A DNA stretch of 64,000 nt from Laccaria trichodermophora (Eukaryota; Basidiomycota; Agaricomycetes; Agaricales; Hydnangiaceae). The notes below the pieces were generated by a model. That model was not told where the DNA came from and searched no databases. It saw only the letters and a program-made list of their open reading frames with translations. The position numbers and the translations under genes were made by a program. Where the stretch lies: contig JACTVC010000003.1 of assembly GCA_018417955.1 (NCBI GenBank), forward strand, positions 2,108,001 to 2,172,000, given 5' to 3'. Below are positions 10,864-23,140 of this stretch, in pieces. The first letter of the stretch is position 1, and each line of letters begins with the position of its first letter.

Positions 10864-12433
10864 CTATTTAGAGAATCGGACCGTTATTATGAACTGACCA
10901 ACCAACAGGGTCACAACCAGTGCGACGGCCTGCCATAATTTCAAGGAGTTAGATGCGGCGTGGTGAGGTTGGGCTTGGACCTGGACCGGTGGGATCATAT
11001 TCTCAACCTAGGAGGGAAAATTCGTATTCGAAATTTTCATAGATTACAATAGCGCTTTACCTTGGCAGGTTCCCAAACCTTGATGGCGGCACCGTTTGAG
11101 TCCGAGGAGCCTGTGATGATAAGGCATCCATCTGAAGAGGAGTATGTCTATTCGGCAAGTGAGAATTTTTAAGAATGATACAACCAATGGAAGGAAGTTA
11201 CCGTAACAATCTGCACCAGTGTTCCAACTTGTAAAAGCTATCAGCTTTAGAATAGGTCTAAAGGAAAAAAAATACCTTGTCCATGTGGAAGAACCGTAAG
11301 TAGACCTACACAGGAGTCGTAGACCCGAGCAGACCCATTATCTCCACCAACAACTATGAGGGTCCCCTGAAGCGCAGAAGAAACGAGAAGTGGGACATTG
11401 AGACGAATGGGATGGGTGAATGATCGCAGTGGTTGGCCTGGAGGCAGTGTGTATATGTCGATTCCGTTGAGGAGATTTGTCACTATCAGTAACTGGTTGT
11501 CCGCTGCCATCGTCGCATGGCCACTGCGTACGCCCATCAAATTAAGAATTATGGTGTGTTGTGCCTACGCACATTCGAGTCGGTAACTGGTATGACCACA
11601 ACATAGTCCAAGGCGAGACCTGGTATGCAACTCTACAGAGCAAAGACAGGAATGAGCTTGGAAAGAAGGCGCCGGACTTACAGGCCACCTACACTTCGTG
11701 CGACTCCAAATAAGTGACAAGCACACTTGAGCCCTGATCAAAAAAGGAAACGCTCCTAGCGATAGCTTCCCGTGGACTCGTCGCAATGATGTTGGAAAGT
11801 TGTCCTAATCTCCCCAATTTAGTAGCGTTCAATGAATGGTTTCAGAAGCTCACCGTTCGAATCAATCGTCAACAATTTCAGACAGCCGTTTCCGACGGTA
11901 GCGATTTGTTTGCTCCTCGAGCTGAAATCGATGTCCTCGACAGGTCCAACATGAGCAGCTGCAGAGGCAGCAAGATCGTAATGATTCTATAGTATAGAGT
12001 GAGTGAAGGGGGATGAGAAAGGGGACAGGGCTTACCTTCGTTGGCGCCTGGCAATAAACCGACAAAGTGCCATCGGCGCAGCCAAAAGCAAAGCTTGAAA
12101 TTGGATCGAGCGATGTGGGCGTCCAAGCCGAAGCGGAAATGGAGCCGTTGAATAAGACGGAGATGACCTGGAATTCGATCCCTTGGACCAAGTCCCAAAC
12201 TATAACGAGACAATCATCGCCTGCGTCAAATAAATTAGATTGGATACGCTGCGAAGATCGACGCAAGCTCACCTCCGCTGAGAAGCCTTGAGCCATCTTG
12301 GCTTATTTGGAGGGTATTGATCGCATTAGTGTGGCGAGTGAGTGTTTGCTTGCACTTAAACTAAGATCGTATGAGAACGGCCATTGCGATGCATGTTCTG
12401 AGTACTTACCGTAGGGATGGTGATTGAATTCAT
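10864..12433 (-). CDS. WD40 protein with C-terminal membrane anchor (long type, left copy)
   Basis: Reading the minus strand from ATG at 12433: exon 1 is 24 nt (12410-12433), exon 2 12273-12354, exon 3 from 12220, followed by several further exons down to TAG at 10864-10866. WD40-like units are visible: TRHTNAINTLQISQDGSRLL, then DDCLVIVWDL, FAFGCADGTLSVY, IATVGNGCLKLL, SGHATMAADNQLL and VGGDNGSARVYD. The C-terminus (LKLWQAVALVVTLLVGQFII) is a hydrophobic stretch ending about ten residues before the stop, as in tail-anchored proteins. Gene structure and sequence match the copy at 30800-32412, including the 24-nt first exon and ARSVSF...LESHEV. Predicted role is a membrane-attached interaction scaffold; the partner is unknown. 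Internal exon borders after exon 3 are only partly resolved. Confidence 0.78.
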
Positions 12434-12820
12434 CGTAGGAGGGTATAGGATACCTATCATCCCGTCAATTATAGACCACAAAGAACAAAAAAGGTGGCCA
12501 ATTGTCTCCTGTTCCTCATTCCTGCATTCCAATTATCTTTCTTTTTGTCTCCACGATTCTCTTTCTCTTTGTTCTTTATTTCGTTTCCTACGCCTACTTC
12601 TTACAGCTAAGGTAAAGTTCTACTATGAATGTATCTACATATGATGAGCGGGAGTGAGCGGGAAGAGTGTGTTTGTGTGGTTTGGCGTCTATTGGCTTGA
12701 GTGACTTTAGGGGAGCCTTACAAGGATCACGTGGAAGGATGTGAGGCTGCCCTAAAGTAGCTGTTGTCAAAACCAACTCGGCGCGTTGCTGTTGCCTCCC
12801 TTCCTCCCACAACCACTCAC
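12434..12820. other. Upstream region of the left WD40 gene
   Basis: No gene seen. It is CT-rich near 12520-12590 and contains the CACGTG-centred dyad at 12704-12758. Confidence 0.5.
12704..12758. promoter_or_regulatory. CACGTG-centred dyad, copy 1
   Basis: ACTTTAGGGGAGCCT at 12704 and AGGCTGCCCTAAAGT ending at 12758 form inverted arms around CACGTG at 12728-12733. It lies about 270 bp upstream of the left WD40 gene. CACGTG is the core of bHLH sites; the regulatory role is inferred from its symmetry and its recurrence at 26004. Confidence 0.55.
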
Positions 12821-13369
12821 TCACCATGACACTGGGGAATCAATATATATTCGTAGTATATGTAGTTTCAGAACGAATATACAATAGATGAGTGAATGAC
12901 CGGTAATAGCCCGGTCAATAGTAATCGGCGAGCCTGAGGTCCTACAGGAGTGAGTAATTGTTCCGTGGCTGGTCGACGTCAATGTTGACGTTTCCAGGGC
13001 GTGCTGTTGTCGTAGGCGTCGGTTGGCATAGGGGTTATTGACGCATCGCAATGCTCTTACAATTGGTGTGTTGCCCGCTCGGTTGGAACTCAAGGAGAAA
13101 CATTTTGACTCTTCAGTAGACAACACATTATTGTTCGTATCCACTACAAATGCACTTCCGGCGGTGAGCCGCATCTCAACAAGAATCCGCTCAATCGCCA
13201 GTCCAAAGCCACATGGCACCAGCCAAACGTAACTCTTCACCGCCTCGAGATGCACTACGCCCATATCCGCGAAGTGCAGTTGCTTCATCACTCCTCCAAT
13301 CTCGAGGTACTTCCCATAGTGCTGCACAGGCACTTTCGGTACTGGTAAGCTCTCCCTCCTTGTTGCCAT
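12821..13369 (-). CDS. Possible 182-residue protein, unrecognised
   Basis: An intronless open frame from ATG at 13369 with a hydrophobic segment near the C-terminus (LIYCIFVLKLHILRIYI). I recognise no family. It overlaps no better candidate, but such a frame can occur by chance in this GC-balanced region, so support is weak. Confidence 0.25.
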   Translation of the reverse strand: MATRRESLPVPKVPVQHYGKYLEIGGVMKQLHFADMGVVHLEAVKSYVWLVPCGFGLAIERILVEMRLTAGSAFVVDTNNNVLSTEESKCFSLSSNRAGNTPIVRALRCVNNPYANRRLRQQHALETSTLTSTSHGTITHSCRTSGSPITIDRAITGHSLIYCIFVLKLHILRIYIDSPVSW

Positions 13370-13896
13370 TGTCGAATCTTAAATAACGTTTTACGCCTAG
13401 TTTTCGGCTCCTGATGCCCCCAACCCGAACTTCGCCTCACCGCAAGCACAATTAAATATCCCAACGGGGCAGGTACGTTTAGACGTCTGAAATGCCAAAT
13501 TTGAACTACCATGTGGAACAGGCCCCTTCCTCCTCAAGCTTGGACACTGTTCACACGACTTCAACTCAAACGGCACAAAACCCACCCCAAGCAATTGAGG
13601 GGCCTATCGTTCAATCAAGTCCAGAAGCGCAGGCAGGTTTCGCTCTGGATCATTGGACGGGCTGTGACTGACTACATGTCCTTAGTTCCCACATGCCATC
13701 ACTACATCAGAAAACGCAAACCCTGGAGCTCAATATCCAACCCCACCGGTTGCTCCAGCTTTCCAGGGAACACGTGATCAAGAGGAGGAACAAGCTGTCG
13801 CTCTTATACTCCATGTGCGACATCATCAATTTCCTTGATGCTTTACTAACCGGTATCTAACAGTCGCAACCCAACCCTTTCCTCCAAGACGTCAAT

Positions 13897-15616
13897 ATGC
13901 ATCAGGAACCGGGCACCGAAGCAATCCCGCTGCAAGGAATATCGCCAGGAAATGCGACCACGACCCCAATTTCTCACTTGGTTCGTCCTTCTAGTTATCT
14001 CTCTTCTATTTACTCACTGGGCGATGGGAATTAGCTTTCGGACCAAGACGTGAACATGTCGGAAAACCCACCTGCTAACCCCAGGCCTATCACAGTAAGT
14101 TACTTTCGTGTTTAAGATAATCCATCCGCTTAGAAATTGCAGAATAGCGAAAACATACACCGCAACATGGAAGGCACTTCTGACGATAACGGAACAGCTC
14201 GTCCACCCACCTCTGGCGCAACTGATCCTCCGTTGGACATTGGAAATTTTATGGCTTCGAGCGGGGTGAGTGTTGGCTAAGATCTTTGTACACAGACTTA
14301 GACGGGCCACAGCTTTCATCGGAACTTACCTCACTTCTTCTGCGTGGCGTCGGAATAGCCGTGCAGGAAGGCGTGAAACAAGGGGTGAAAGAAGCTATAG
14401 AGACAATGACGACACCATCAAAGGCAACGCCATCGAAGAAATCACCCACTAAGAGGTCAGCCTCCCACCGAAAAAGTGAACCAATGTCCCATGATGGAAG
14501 TTCTGAATCTTCCGCCGACGACGACGACTTCATCTCCGCAAGAAAACCAACTGGTGAGAAGACTGATGAAGAGAAATCATTTCATGTAAGCGTCTTTGGT
14601 CTATGTATGACCAGATCCTGACGTTAGTACCGCTAGACCATCCTGAAGGATTATTTGAAGGGAAAGAGCCTCTGGAATACACATGCCAGTAAGACCGCAG
14701 ACCGGTGCTTGGTCAACGACTTCGAAAACGATAACAACGACGGTCCCACCCTCGATGAGCCTGTCTTTGACTGGTCTTCCAAGATGAGCAGCATGTGGAA
14801 CGACCAGCTGCTCTACCATATGGCAGTCGACATCATTCCGAAAATCAGAGACACTGAAGATTTGACCTTCCCACGCCAATTCAAGGACATTGGCTTTGTG
14901 AAGCGGGTCCTCATCACCAAACTCCGTCGCACGCGTTACAGGTACCAGAATTCGATTGCTCCAGCTCACGGAGATCCCGAAACCACCGAACAAAAGCAGA
15001 TAAGGGTTGAAGCTGAAAGGCTGGATGAAGAACGGGCAAACCGGCGGCGCACTCGCCGTTTAAACGTGAGCAATCTCGGTATCTTATCGTGGGTCGCTTC
15101 TCATCACCTCTCAGACCTTCAAACGTCGTAAAGCCATCATTCAGGCCAGATTACACGAAGATAAAAGCTTCTGGAGGCATGTCGAGGAGGTCCTAGTCGA
15201 ACTCGGAAATGCAGGCATGAGCTCCGATGAAACCGACAAAGAAGACGACGGCCGTTCTTCCAAAGTTGTCCGCCGCGTTCCTAAGTTTTGGCTGGATGAC
15301 CAAGTGTCACTGCTGTGGGACGCTGTTGAACGTTACGGGAAAGGCCTCAAGCGACGGCGCCCTGGTAATGCACCAATCACACGCCTTCGGGAGGCAAGTA
15401 TGTTAGTCGATACAGCTTATACTAAACTCCCTCGGGCGGCTGCTGGGTTACCAACAAACTACTACAACGACTTGTGGTGGAAGTCTCTGAGCAAATCAAG
15501 ACAGCAGAAGCTCAAGGCAAAACCTCCAAAAGCGTTGCCATCCTTCGTAAGCGTTTAGTTTTCACGCATATATCCTCCCTAATATTTTCTTATAGGACCA
15601 TCTCCAGCGTAGTTGA
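13897..15616 (+). CDS. Agaricomycete 'GMSSDE' family protein, transposon-associated
   Basis: Multi-exon gene whose 3' part is clear: an exon with SLWNTHASKTADRCL ... PVFDWSSKMSSMWNDQLLY up to RRTRRLN at about 15064, an intron ending with CTCTCAG before TFKRRKAIIQARLHEDK, the signature GMSSDETDKED (near 15215), RRVPKFWLDDQV, then GLPTNYYNDLWW and a short last exon ending at TGA 15614-15616. This is a recurrent, uncharacterised agaricomycete family; I know of no function. The 5' exons (13897-14580: Ser/Thr/Pro-rich, acidic) are tentative and the start could be as far up as 13489. The gene converges on the Plavaka transposase, whose stop is about 100 bp away, which suggests it is a companion gene of the element. 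Confidence 0.65.
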
Positions 15617-15715
15617 TCTCCCACATTGTTACGGTGGACTTCTTGTATAATACGTACAGTAAACTCTGTACAATAAAGGTTTGAATGTGTGTTCAATAAT
15701 GGACCGAGTGCACAT

Positions 15716-18700
15716 TCAGAAATCCTGATTTTACAGTAAGTCAACAACGGCCTCATAGAAAGGAACCGATGTACCTCAATAAGCGGGCGAAGAACAACTT
15801 TGTTGTCTGCCCACTGTCGTTGATTCGCAGCATATATCTTCTGTGTAACTGGCACAATTTCAACTTGAAGGCTCCTCTCTTGCGACCAAATTCTCGCTCC
15901 AAAGTCAGCGTAACTTTCGAAAGTTGAGTCTTCCACTTCCCGATATGTATGAACGGCGATAAAAATTTGACCTCCTTTTGATACAGGTGAGAAGATTTGC
16001 CGAATAACCGCTGGGACGAGGATTTGTTGATTTGGTGGTTGATAAAAGATGATGCTGTTTCGGGGAGTTGTGTTCTCCATAGCGAACCCTCGACCATTGA
16101 TATCGTAACGTGCGTATTGATTCACCCGTTTTGGTTGCTTCTCTTTTGTATAGAGCTCGAATGCGGAGTGGACATCTTCCTCAAGATCGACCTCCTTGAC
16201 CTTGACCTTTTTAGCGTGTTCCTCTTGATCTAAAGTGTGAATATCGTGCATCAAGGTACCGATCTTGGAATTCGGGAAGCACTCGTGAAGAATGGGTACA
16301 CATTTCTCAAGCACTTTGGGACACCCTGGGCGTTCAACCAGGACCTTCAGCTGGCTTGCTGCACAGAAGGATTTCAAAGTCGTTGCCTCAAGTTCTCCTG
16401 TGGAACAGCGGATAGTTAATGTATGGGTCATTTCAAACAATAAAGATCGAACTAACCAATTTTATAGTTGTTGTTGACCTTCTGTAGGATGCCAATCAAT
16501 CTTTCGAAAGGGAACATCCACCATCCATGGATGGGTCCAAACCTCAAAAGGAAATCGGGAAGATGCAGCGCGTTATGGTGCACAGGATGCAGATCCATGT
16601 TCGGGCAAAGTTCGCGAAGGCTTCTCAGGTACAGTTCCAAGTATCGTCGAGCCGCCTCCGCATGTCTTGCGGAGGTTCGATGTGAAGTAGCCCATCGAAT
16701 TGCCATCGACAACAACATTGTGCTCTCGACTACCTGCTGGCGCCGGAGCCGAAGTTCATCTGGAACGTCAGCCCCCCCAGTCGACCACATCTTCATCAAC
16801 GATACCGGAAGGTCAAACTCGATACATGTTCTCCATTGATCAGCTTTGAGTTTCCCGTGAGCGGGCGAACCAAAGTTGGCTGGTGGGCCAGCTTGCCAGG
16901 TGGGCCGCATCGTATTCATGATGTCTTCCTGTATCTGACGTAGATCTTCTGTGTGGAGCATCGCACCAGAATCATTGCTAGCGGTCTCGTCACCGAGATC
17001 AATGACGATTTCCGACAGACCACCTTCAAGGCCAACACTCTGCGTAAATTCAACGTCATCCTTCTCACCTCCTTCCGGGGTGGTCGTGGCTGCAGGATTA
17101 GACCCGCTTTGCGTAGGGAGAGATGCCTGTCCTTTACTGTCAGAGTTGTGTCACCACAAGAACGTTTACTCACCAGAAGGGGACTAATGAAGTGTAACTT
17201 TTTTGATTTTTTCCCCTTGAATTTTATCTGATCTTGAATACCACGCTCAGAACAAAGCGCGCGGAGGACCGGAATTGAAAATTTGTGCAAAGATCCTTGC
17301 GACGGATTGTTGGCCATCACTGCACGGGCCTTTCTAAGCTCCTTTTCCGAAGCCTCGCGCTCCTCAGTAACGTCCAAGTCATCAGGCGGCTCTTCCCAGT
17401 GTGTTCCTATCACAACTCGGAAGTGGTGTTTGACCAAGCCAAGAAAAAGGTTATGCATCCCGTCGACAATGACCCAGTGAATGGGATTCCAATACGACAA
17501 TCGCAAAAGTTCGGACCACCGGACACCTGTTTTCTTATAAAGTTTCTTCCTCTCTGATTTAGTACGAGCATCCCGCCAAGCTTCTGCGGCTGCTCTGTGC
17601 TCCTCCGGTGAAACTTTCTTCCAGTTGGAGTAATCAAGGTTATTGATGTCCGATTTCGATAGATAACACAAAGAGCAAAATCTGTTGGCTGAGTGGCCTG
17701 CGCACCCGTTCAGCTTTCGGGATCCTGGAAGATCAGCAATGGCAACCACCACTGCCTCGCGAGAACGACGGCCGTCAGGATGCTCAAACGTTTTGCTGTA
17801 CCAGGTCCCGCGGTGATAAGAACGATTAAGGACATCAACCAAAGGAGCCAAAAACGGATTCAAGCCATCCAAGCTCGGCTGTTTGGGACCTGGAACGATA
17901 CCGGCAAGATACATGTTCTCCGGCTTGTAACAAATACTAGGTGGCAAGCTAATGCATCCCATAGCAAGGGATCCGACTGATGCCGACTTTCCAGCAGCGC
18001 GATTATGATATGGATTATATCCATCCCAGCTAATGCTCCAAACTGTGCGGATTTCATGGTTAGCGTCGACGAAAACATCCCCACTGGCGTCAAGGAACTT
18101 GCGAATGACGTTGCCTTGGTTGATTCCGCGCAACTCATCCACAGCCATACAGTCACGCGTCCACCGAATGGCTTCTTCAATGCCGGGACGGGCGTAAAGC
18201 GCTCCAACAAATGCGGTAAAGTCTTGCATCACATAGGGTCGAATGGGCACTCGAAGACTAACCCCGTCTTTAACTCCCAGCTTCGTCAAACGTGCGCCAC
18301 AAGGCTGGCTCGTGGGGAATCGTTTAAAATTGCATGTTCCTGGGTAGGTCTTTCTTCCATCTTTCTCGCCAGGTGGATAGATGTTGGAACATGAGGGGCA
18401 TGTTGCATACGTGATTGTCTTGGGGTCCAGGTCAAAAATCTTTCGCGCTGTGCGGATGTCCTTGGGCAAGTTGTCTAACGGTAACTTCTTACCCAGGCCA
18501 GGCTCCATCTGTTCAAGCAGAATGTGAACCATTTTCAAAAGAAAGGTGCATGACTGGCCGGAAGCATGGGCAAAAAGGCTGATGACAAGCGCCATAAATA
18601 ATCCAACAACCACTGCTGGACTTCCGTTTTTCAGGGGATGATCAAAGTGCCGTGCTGGAAATGAGCGTTAGGTATCCTTGCTCGATCGTCATAAGCTTGG

Positions 18701-19409
18701 CTTGCTTACAATTGTCGTAAAACTCTGGAGAACGCCTGATTTCAGCATCAAGTCGTACCCATTCGTTGATGTCCTGGTCTATTTTCTTCACCGTATCTAC
18801 CAAACGGGCTCTCATGGCCAAAAGGAGAGCGTTCGTGCCCTCATTAACGTCCGTCTTCAAATTCTTCAGTCGTGAGTGGGTGTCCCTGAACCAAACAGAT
18901 TCCTTTTGCAAAAATTCATTCACCAATTGCCTCGATGGAAAGCGCGTGTTTGTCGTTGAGGTGAGTAGCTGCCCATCCCCATGCCAGTCTCGCAGAATGT
19001 TTGTCACCTCACGATCCCGTTTCTCAATCTCCAGATCTAGATGATATAAGGAGTAATAAAACTCTTTCCCTGTATCACGAAAGTTTCCCGAAGGAGGGTC
19101 TCTAGCCAAAGACGATGGACTCGGAGAGGGAGGGGTAGTCGATGAAGGGAATGACTTGGCTTGTGTGAACGTAGTGTGGGTAGGTGAGAGGTGGTTGGGC
19201 AGCGTCGCCACCACGGAGTCAGAGAGGCTGAGCTTGAACACCTCGTTGTGCAGATATTCAATAGTTTCGTTTGATTCTGATTTTGTTTCGTGAAGTTTAG
19301 ATTTGGCTTCTTTTCGACTGTGGATATCGAAAGTGGCTTGGGTGACTGATGAGCCGTTGCAGGCGAGGCAGTAGCACAGGCGCAGTCGAGTTTTCTTTTT
19401 GCTAGACAT
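15716..19409 (-). CDS. Plavaka-type (CACTA/EnSpm, tnp2) transposase, apparently intact
   Basis: Five exons on the minus strand (18710-19409, 17174-18654, 16457-17126, 15775-16397, 15716-15724) join with consistent phases and give 1160 residues. The N-terminus has a Cys/His motif (CYCLACNGSSV ... H). The transposase core shows VWSISWDGYNPYHNRAAGKS, PPSICYKPENMYLAGIVPGP, SANRFCSLCYLSK and the conserved VIVDGMHNLFLGLVKHHFR; then HGKLKADQWRTCIEFDLPVS and HALHLPDFLL-like text (HNALHLPDFLLRFGPIHGWW). This is the tnp2/Plavaka family, a DDE enzyme that cuts CACTA-like ends. No stop or frameshift was found. It is the likely transposase of element A. The tiny last exon (Asp-Phe-stop) is the least certain part. 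Confidence 0.88.
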
Positions 19410-19654
19410 GACTTGTCGAAGAAGATGTCGCGACTTCGAGTTATATGTATCCCCCGGTATAACTATGACAACCTTGTATGAAATTGAAACAACAAGTTTC
19501 GCGACCTTATAATTCCTTCAATATCGACAAGACTACCCAAATCCGGTGATAATTGAGGTGCGCAACGAATACAACAACCATCCATCCATATATCCGGAAC
19601 AAGGATCCATCAGCCATTATATTATATGCTATGCACGTTATCAAGAGCTAACAC

Positions 19655-20174
19655 ATGCCGCTCACACTTAGGATATCGTTTGAAGCAGAATCGAAAATCA
19701 TTCCCCCTCCTCTTACGCTCAGACGTGTATGGACGGCTGAATCCGAAAGTCACCAGCATTCAAAAACGATTGCTGAGTCGAAGAAAATTCGAAAGCCAGC
19801 AGGCGAGGTTGGGCGACCAAGCCGAGGGGGTTATCGGTTGATGGAGGCGTTGGGATTAAGCGACAAGGAATATCAGGAAATCCAGGTATGATATGTGTGG
19901 CGTTTTTTGGATGCGGCTAACTAATGGCCACTAGAACTTCGTCAAGAAGCAATGCAATACACACCTTCAAGTCAGTCGACCCTTCAACTCACAAGACTCG
20001 GAAAAATTAGCATTAATATGCCAAGAGGCATGTATATACTTGATTATTGGGTCGGCAGTTATTAACTGTATTTAGGTCTTGGCATTGTTTCCCACCTTGG
20101 CTCGTTATGAAGACAACTGGGCTACATTGGATTTCATTCATAGTTATTTACGCAACTGTACACGCAGAAAGTAA
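19655..20174 (+). CDS. Small agaricomycete family protein, copy 1 (140 aa)
   Basis: Three exons (19655-19885, 19935-20027, 20076-20174), all whole-codon lengths. Motifs: GRPSRGGYRLMEALGLS, then ALFPTLARYEDNWATLDFI. The second intron appears to be GC-AG (GCATGT...TTTAG). The paralogue at 36252-36882 has the same exon order and the same 93-nt middle exon. The family, with a GRPxRGGYxL...DNWA/DCWPVxDF pattern, is widespread and uncharacterised in Agaricomycetes. It starts 246 bp from, and diverges from, the Plavaka transposase, so the two may share a promoter. Confidence 0.72.
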
Positions 20175-20737
20175 TCTTCATAGGGCATAGTTCATACCAT
20201 TTCGGCAGGAAAAAGAAACAATGATATGTTTGAGAAGAGGATGCTGGTAGAGGAAGGCCATGCGAACGTTTTGGGTGTCGGTATAGCGCATGCTCACATA
20301 TACGACGATTCGTAGAAGATTTTCGACGGTGCGCGATGGTGAAAGGCATCCAACGTACTCATTTCGATTGGAAACGACGGCGCTCATTGACGAGTGCTTG
20401 TCTACCTCTGAAGCAAACACTTCTTGGTAAGTTGTAAATTCCAATGCTTCGATTGACTATTCACAAAGTGTACAGGACATGACCTATCCACGAAACAGCA
20501 CAGGTGGTAATGAGTAAGTAAGCTTGCAACGCCGCCCAGCCGCTCACCTTTGCCACTCTCCAGATTCGGCGCTACCAATGACATCCACAGCCGTTGATCA
20601 CGACCATCGTGAACGATGGCGTTGGCTCGTCGTCATCGGCCTCATGCCCCATCCTGACATTGCAACGTCGCAAGAGAGAGCCAGGGAATGCTGCATTGGC
20701 TTAGGGTAATGATAAAGAGCAAGTTAAGAGTACGCAC
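20175..20737. other. No recognisable gene between the small gene and the RPN12 fragment
   Basis: Minus-strand frames here (for example 20178-20444) resemble nothing I know and do not continue the RPN12 reading frame. It may be decayed captured DNA. Confidence 0.4.
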
Positions 20738-20959
20738 GAGCAACCACCAGATCGCCAAGGTTTACATTCCCTTGCGGAAGTAGCAAACCTGCCTGTATCA
20801 AACCAATCTACGAAACATGAGGTGGGATACTTGGAGAGCAGGGACTTTTTTTACCTTGAGTTGAGTAAGGACAGCAGCACACTTCTTTAGATCTGACGAT
20901 GGTTGTGCGTAGAATGCACGCTGAAGTCCTTCATACAGAGTCTTGAGCTGCGAGGCCAT
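20738..20959 (-). pseudogene. RPN12: 5' fragment of proteasome lid subunit RPN12
   Basis: From ATG at 20959, exon 1 (20855-20959) encodes 35 residues starting MASQLKTLYEGLQRAFYA and exon 2 (20738-20792) gives AGLLLPQGNVNLGDLVVA. This matches the N-terminus of the 19S regulatory lid subunit Rpn12/PSMD8, where an Arg-rich-to-Ile-Leu-Glu-x-Gly-Ala segment should follow; no such sequence is found downstream, so the gene is cut off at about codon 53. It is head-to-head with the proteasome beta-1 gene 93 bp away. The intact 5' half with normal introns suggests capture of genomic DNA, not of cDNA. Function is very unlikely. Confidence 0.62.
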
Positions 20960-21052
20960 CGTTGTTGTGTGGTTGCAGTAAGTGACGCGTCTGATAACAA
21001 GACGCGTCAGCTCGCATCAATTACAGTACTTGCACTTTCAATTTCTACCTTC
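20960..21052. promoter_or_regulatory. 93-bp divergent spacer between RPN12 and PRE3 fragments
   Basis: This compact region separates two oppositely oriented proteasome start codons and would be a bidirectional promoter in the parental locus. It contains the inverted pair GACGCGTC ... GACGCGTC (about 20986 and 21000). Confidence 0.5.
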
Positions 21053-21479
21053 ATGGAACACATCGACATGGATCGCCTCAAAAGTGGAGAGGTCAACCTT
21101 GGGGTATGTCTTTCAACTCTTCAATCGTTCACTCACTCATTTCTCAAGTAGACCTCCATCATGGCCGTCCAGTTCGAGGGAGGCGTCGTCATCGGTGCAG
21201 ACAGTCGTACGACAACTGGGAGCTATATTGTAATCGTTCTTCACAGCTCTTTCATCTGCGTACTTTGACAACAATCTTCCCTCAGGCCAATCGCGTCACC
21301 GATAAACTTACACATGTTCATGACCGCATCTATTGTTGTCGCTCAGGTTCAGCTGCAGATACCCAGGCTGTGGCAGACATCGTCCACTATTATCTCCAAA
21401 TGTTTACGTCCGTCCCCATCTTTTCCTTCTGGTTTTCTGACTCTAATCGCGGTATATAGACAAACATCTGGTGCTCTCC

Positions 21480-22390
21480 GCGTTCGTTCATGACATTATG
21501 CCTGGTCTTCATCGCGGTGCATCGTTTGCATATCATCTTTCTAGTGCGCTAGTTATATCTAGGCCGATCAACAATGAAATACACTCGCTTCTGGAGAGAG
21601 GTCGACACTTCTTGCCTTCTCGTTTTCATCTCCACTACTCTAACGCACACAATCAGTGGGTAGGCACTTTATCCTCATTATCACACAGTCGCTCTTTACT
21701 CGACACTCTTTCTAGAATGCGTTGGCTCTCCGTGACTCTCTCCGTTCTCGCCGCCACCAGCCTAGTAATCGCGTCAGCTGCCGGTCCAAGCTAATGTATC
21801 GCTTTCGACGTCTGCTGGAACGTGTTCGCCTTTGGTTTTCGCGGGAGAGATTACAACGCCGGAAGGCAGGAGTCTTATGGGACGTCTGGGAGTGCGAAGG
21901 ACATCATGGCGAATGGTCGACCGTGAGTCTCTTGTTTTGAATTTCTTGCTCCTTCGTTTGTCCTTTGCGGCTGACCACCTCTCTAGTCCGTTTGATCATG
22001 TGAACGTCCAATGTTCTCTTTCTCAGGTATGTATTTCGCTGACAGTTTATTAGAGATGGGCTCGTAGTGACTTTGAAGGGCAGTATACAAACGCCATATA
22101 TGTTATCAACGGCGATTCTAAGAACCCCTTTACCATTTACTTCTACGACGCCACCGCAAAATCCTGGTCTGCCCAAATTACGACGACAAAGCGCGCATTT
22201 GGAGGTGGCCCTCAATTCGATCCCACCAACGTACGCGTTATCCTCGATCACGACACCAACGTCTTTTGTAAGTACAAGTTTTTTTTATTTCTGCTGAATT
22301 TTAAGCGAATATCATCTCTAGACGCCTATTCTAACAAAGAACTCATCCGGCTCAACATGGCTCTCCTCAAATCCGCCTCACCTAAAGCCA
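21480..22390 (+). pseudogene. Inserted fragment of a secreted-protein gene inside PRE3
   Basis: A signal-peptide-like start MRWLSVTLSVLAATSLVIAS is at 21718, followed in other phases by VFAGEITTPEGRS, then GQYTNAIYVINGDSKNPFTI, ATAKSWSAQITT, FDPTNVRVILDHDTNVF and YAYSNKELIRLNMALLKSAS up to about 22390. It reads as a secreted fungal protein of unknown function, with at least one intron (about 22267-22320). Neither end shows a clear target duplication. The gene's 3' end is missing. Confidence 0.6.
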
Positions 22391-22799
22391 TCCCTCACCC
22401 TCTGTACATACGGCAGCTGCCCTTTTCCAAAAGCTGTGCTACGAAAACAAGGACGCTCTGAGCGCGGGTATCATTGTTGCAGGATGGGATAAGGACGCTG
22501 GTCCCAGTGTATACAATATTCCCGTGGGAGGTGGTATGTTCCGGCAGCCATGGGCTATTGGAGGTGTTTCTTGTCCATTGCGTGACAAACTATCTGTCAC
22601 TTATAGTTTTAAAACCCACAGGCTCTGGATCGACATATGTATATGGCTATTGCGATGCGACCTACAAGGAGGGCTGGGGACGAGAAGAGACTGTTGAATT
22701 TGTCAGAAATAGTATGTCCTACCCTCCCTTCGCATCTTCTTACACACGGCTTACCCCACTCTCAAGCCCTGGCGTTAGCTATGTCCCGTGAACACATTC

Positions 22800-23140
22800 C
22801 TTCCAATCGTACCTTTCTCAGTCAGCGTCAAGGTTCACTAACGACTTTCCTCGGGCAGTCTCCGTTTATTCTAGGTAAGTCGTCTGTTTGGTGTTGTGCG
22901 TGGACATGCTGACGTACCTTTCTCACTCAGCGTCAACGCTCGCTAATCAGTTTCGTGCAGGTTCCGTTTGGCGTTGACGTGGACGATCTTCGGGAGACAG
23001 TCCATTAAACGGGCGGCCGTAGACTGTTTGGAAGCAGGATTGTGGCGGGGAGGGTTAGGGCGCATGCTGCAAGGAAAAGGTGAGTTGTACGACTTTGCGA
23101 AGGAAAAGATGGACGAAACTTACGTTCTATCGACCAGAGC
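22800..23140. other. Rearranged DNA between the two halves of the PRE3 3' end
   Basis: It includes a local duplication: ACCTTTCTCAGTCAGCGTCA near 22816 and ACCTTTCTCACTCAGCGTCA near 22915 with similar following sequence. No gene recognised. Confidence 0.4.

Noticed and set aside
15600..19660. A separate, small Plavaka element with its own ends nested in A
   Set aside because: No inverted CACT-type termini were found between the transposase and its neighbours; the nearest matching ends are the TIRs of A.
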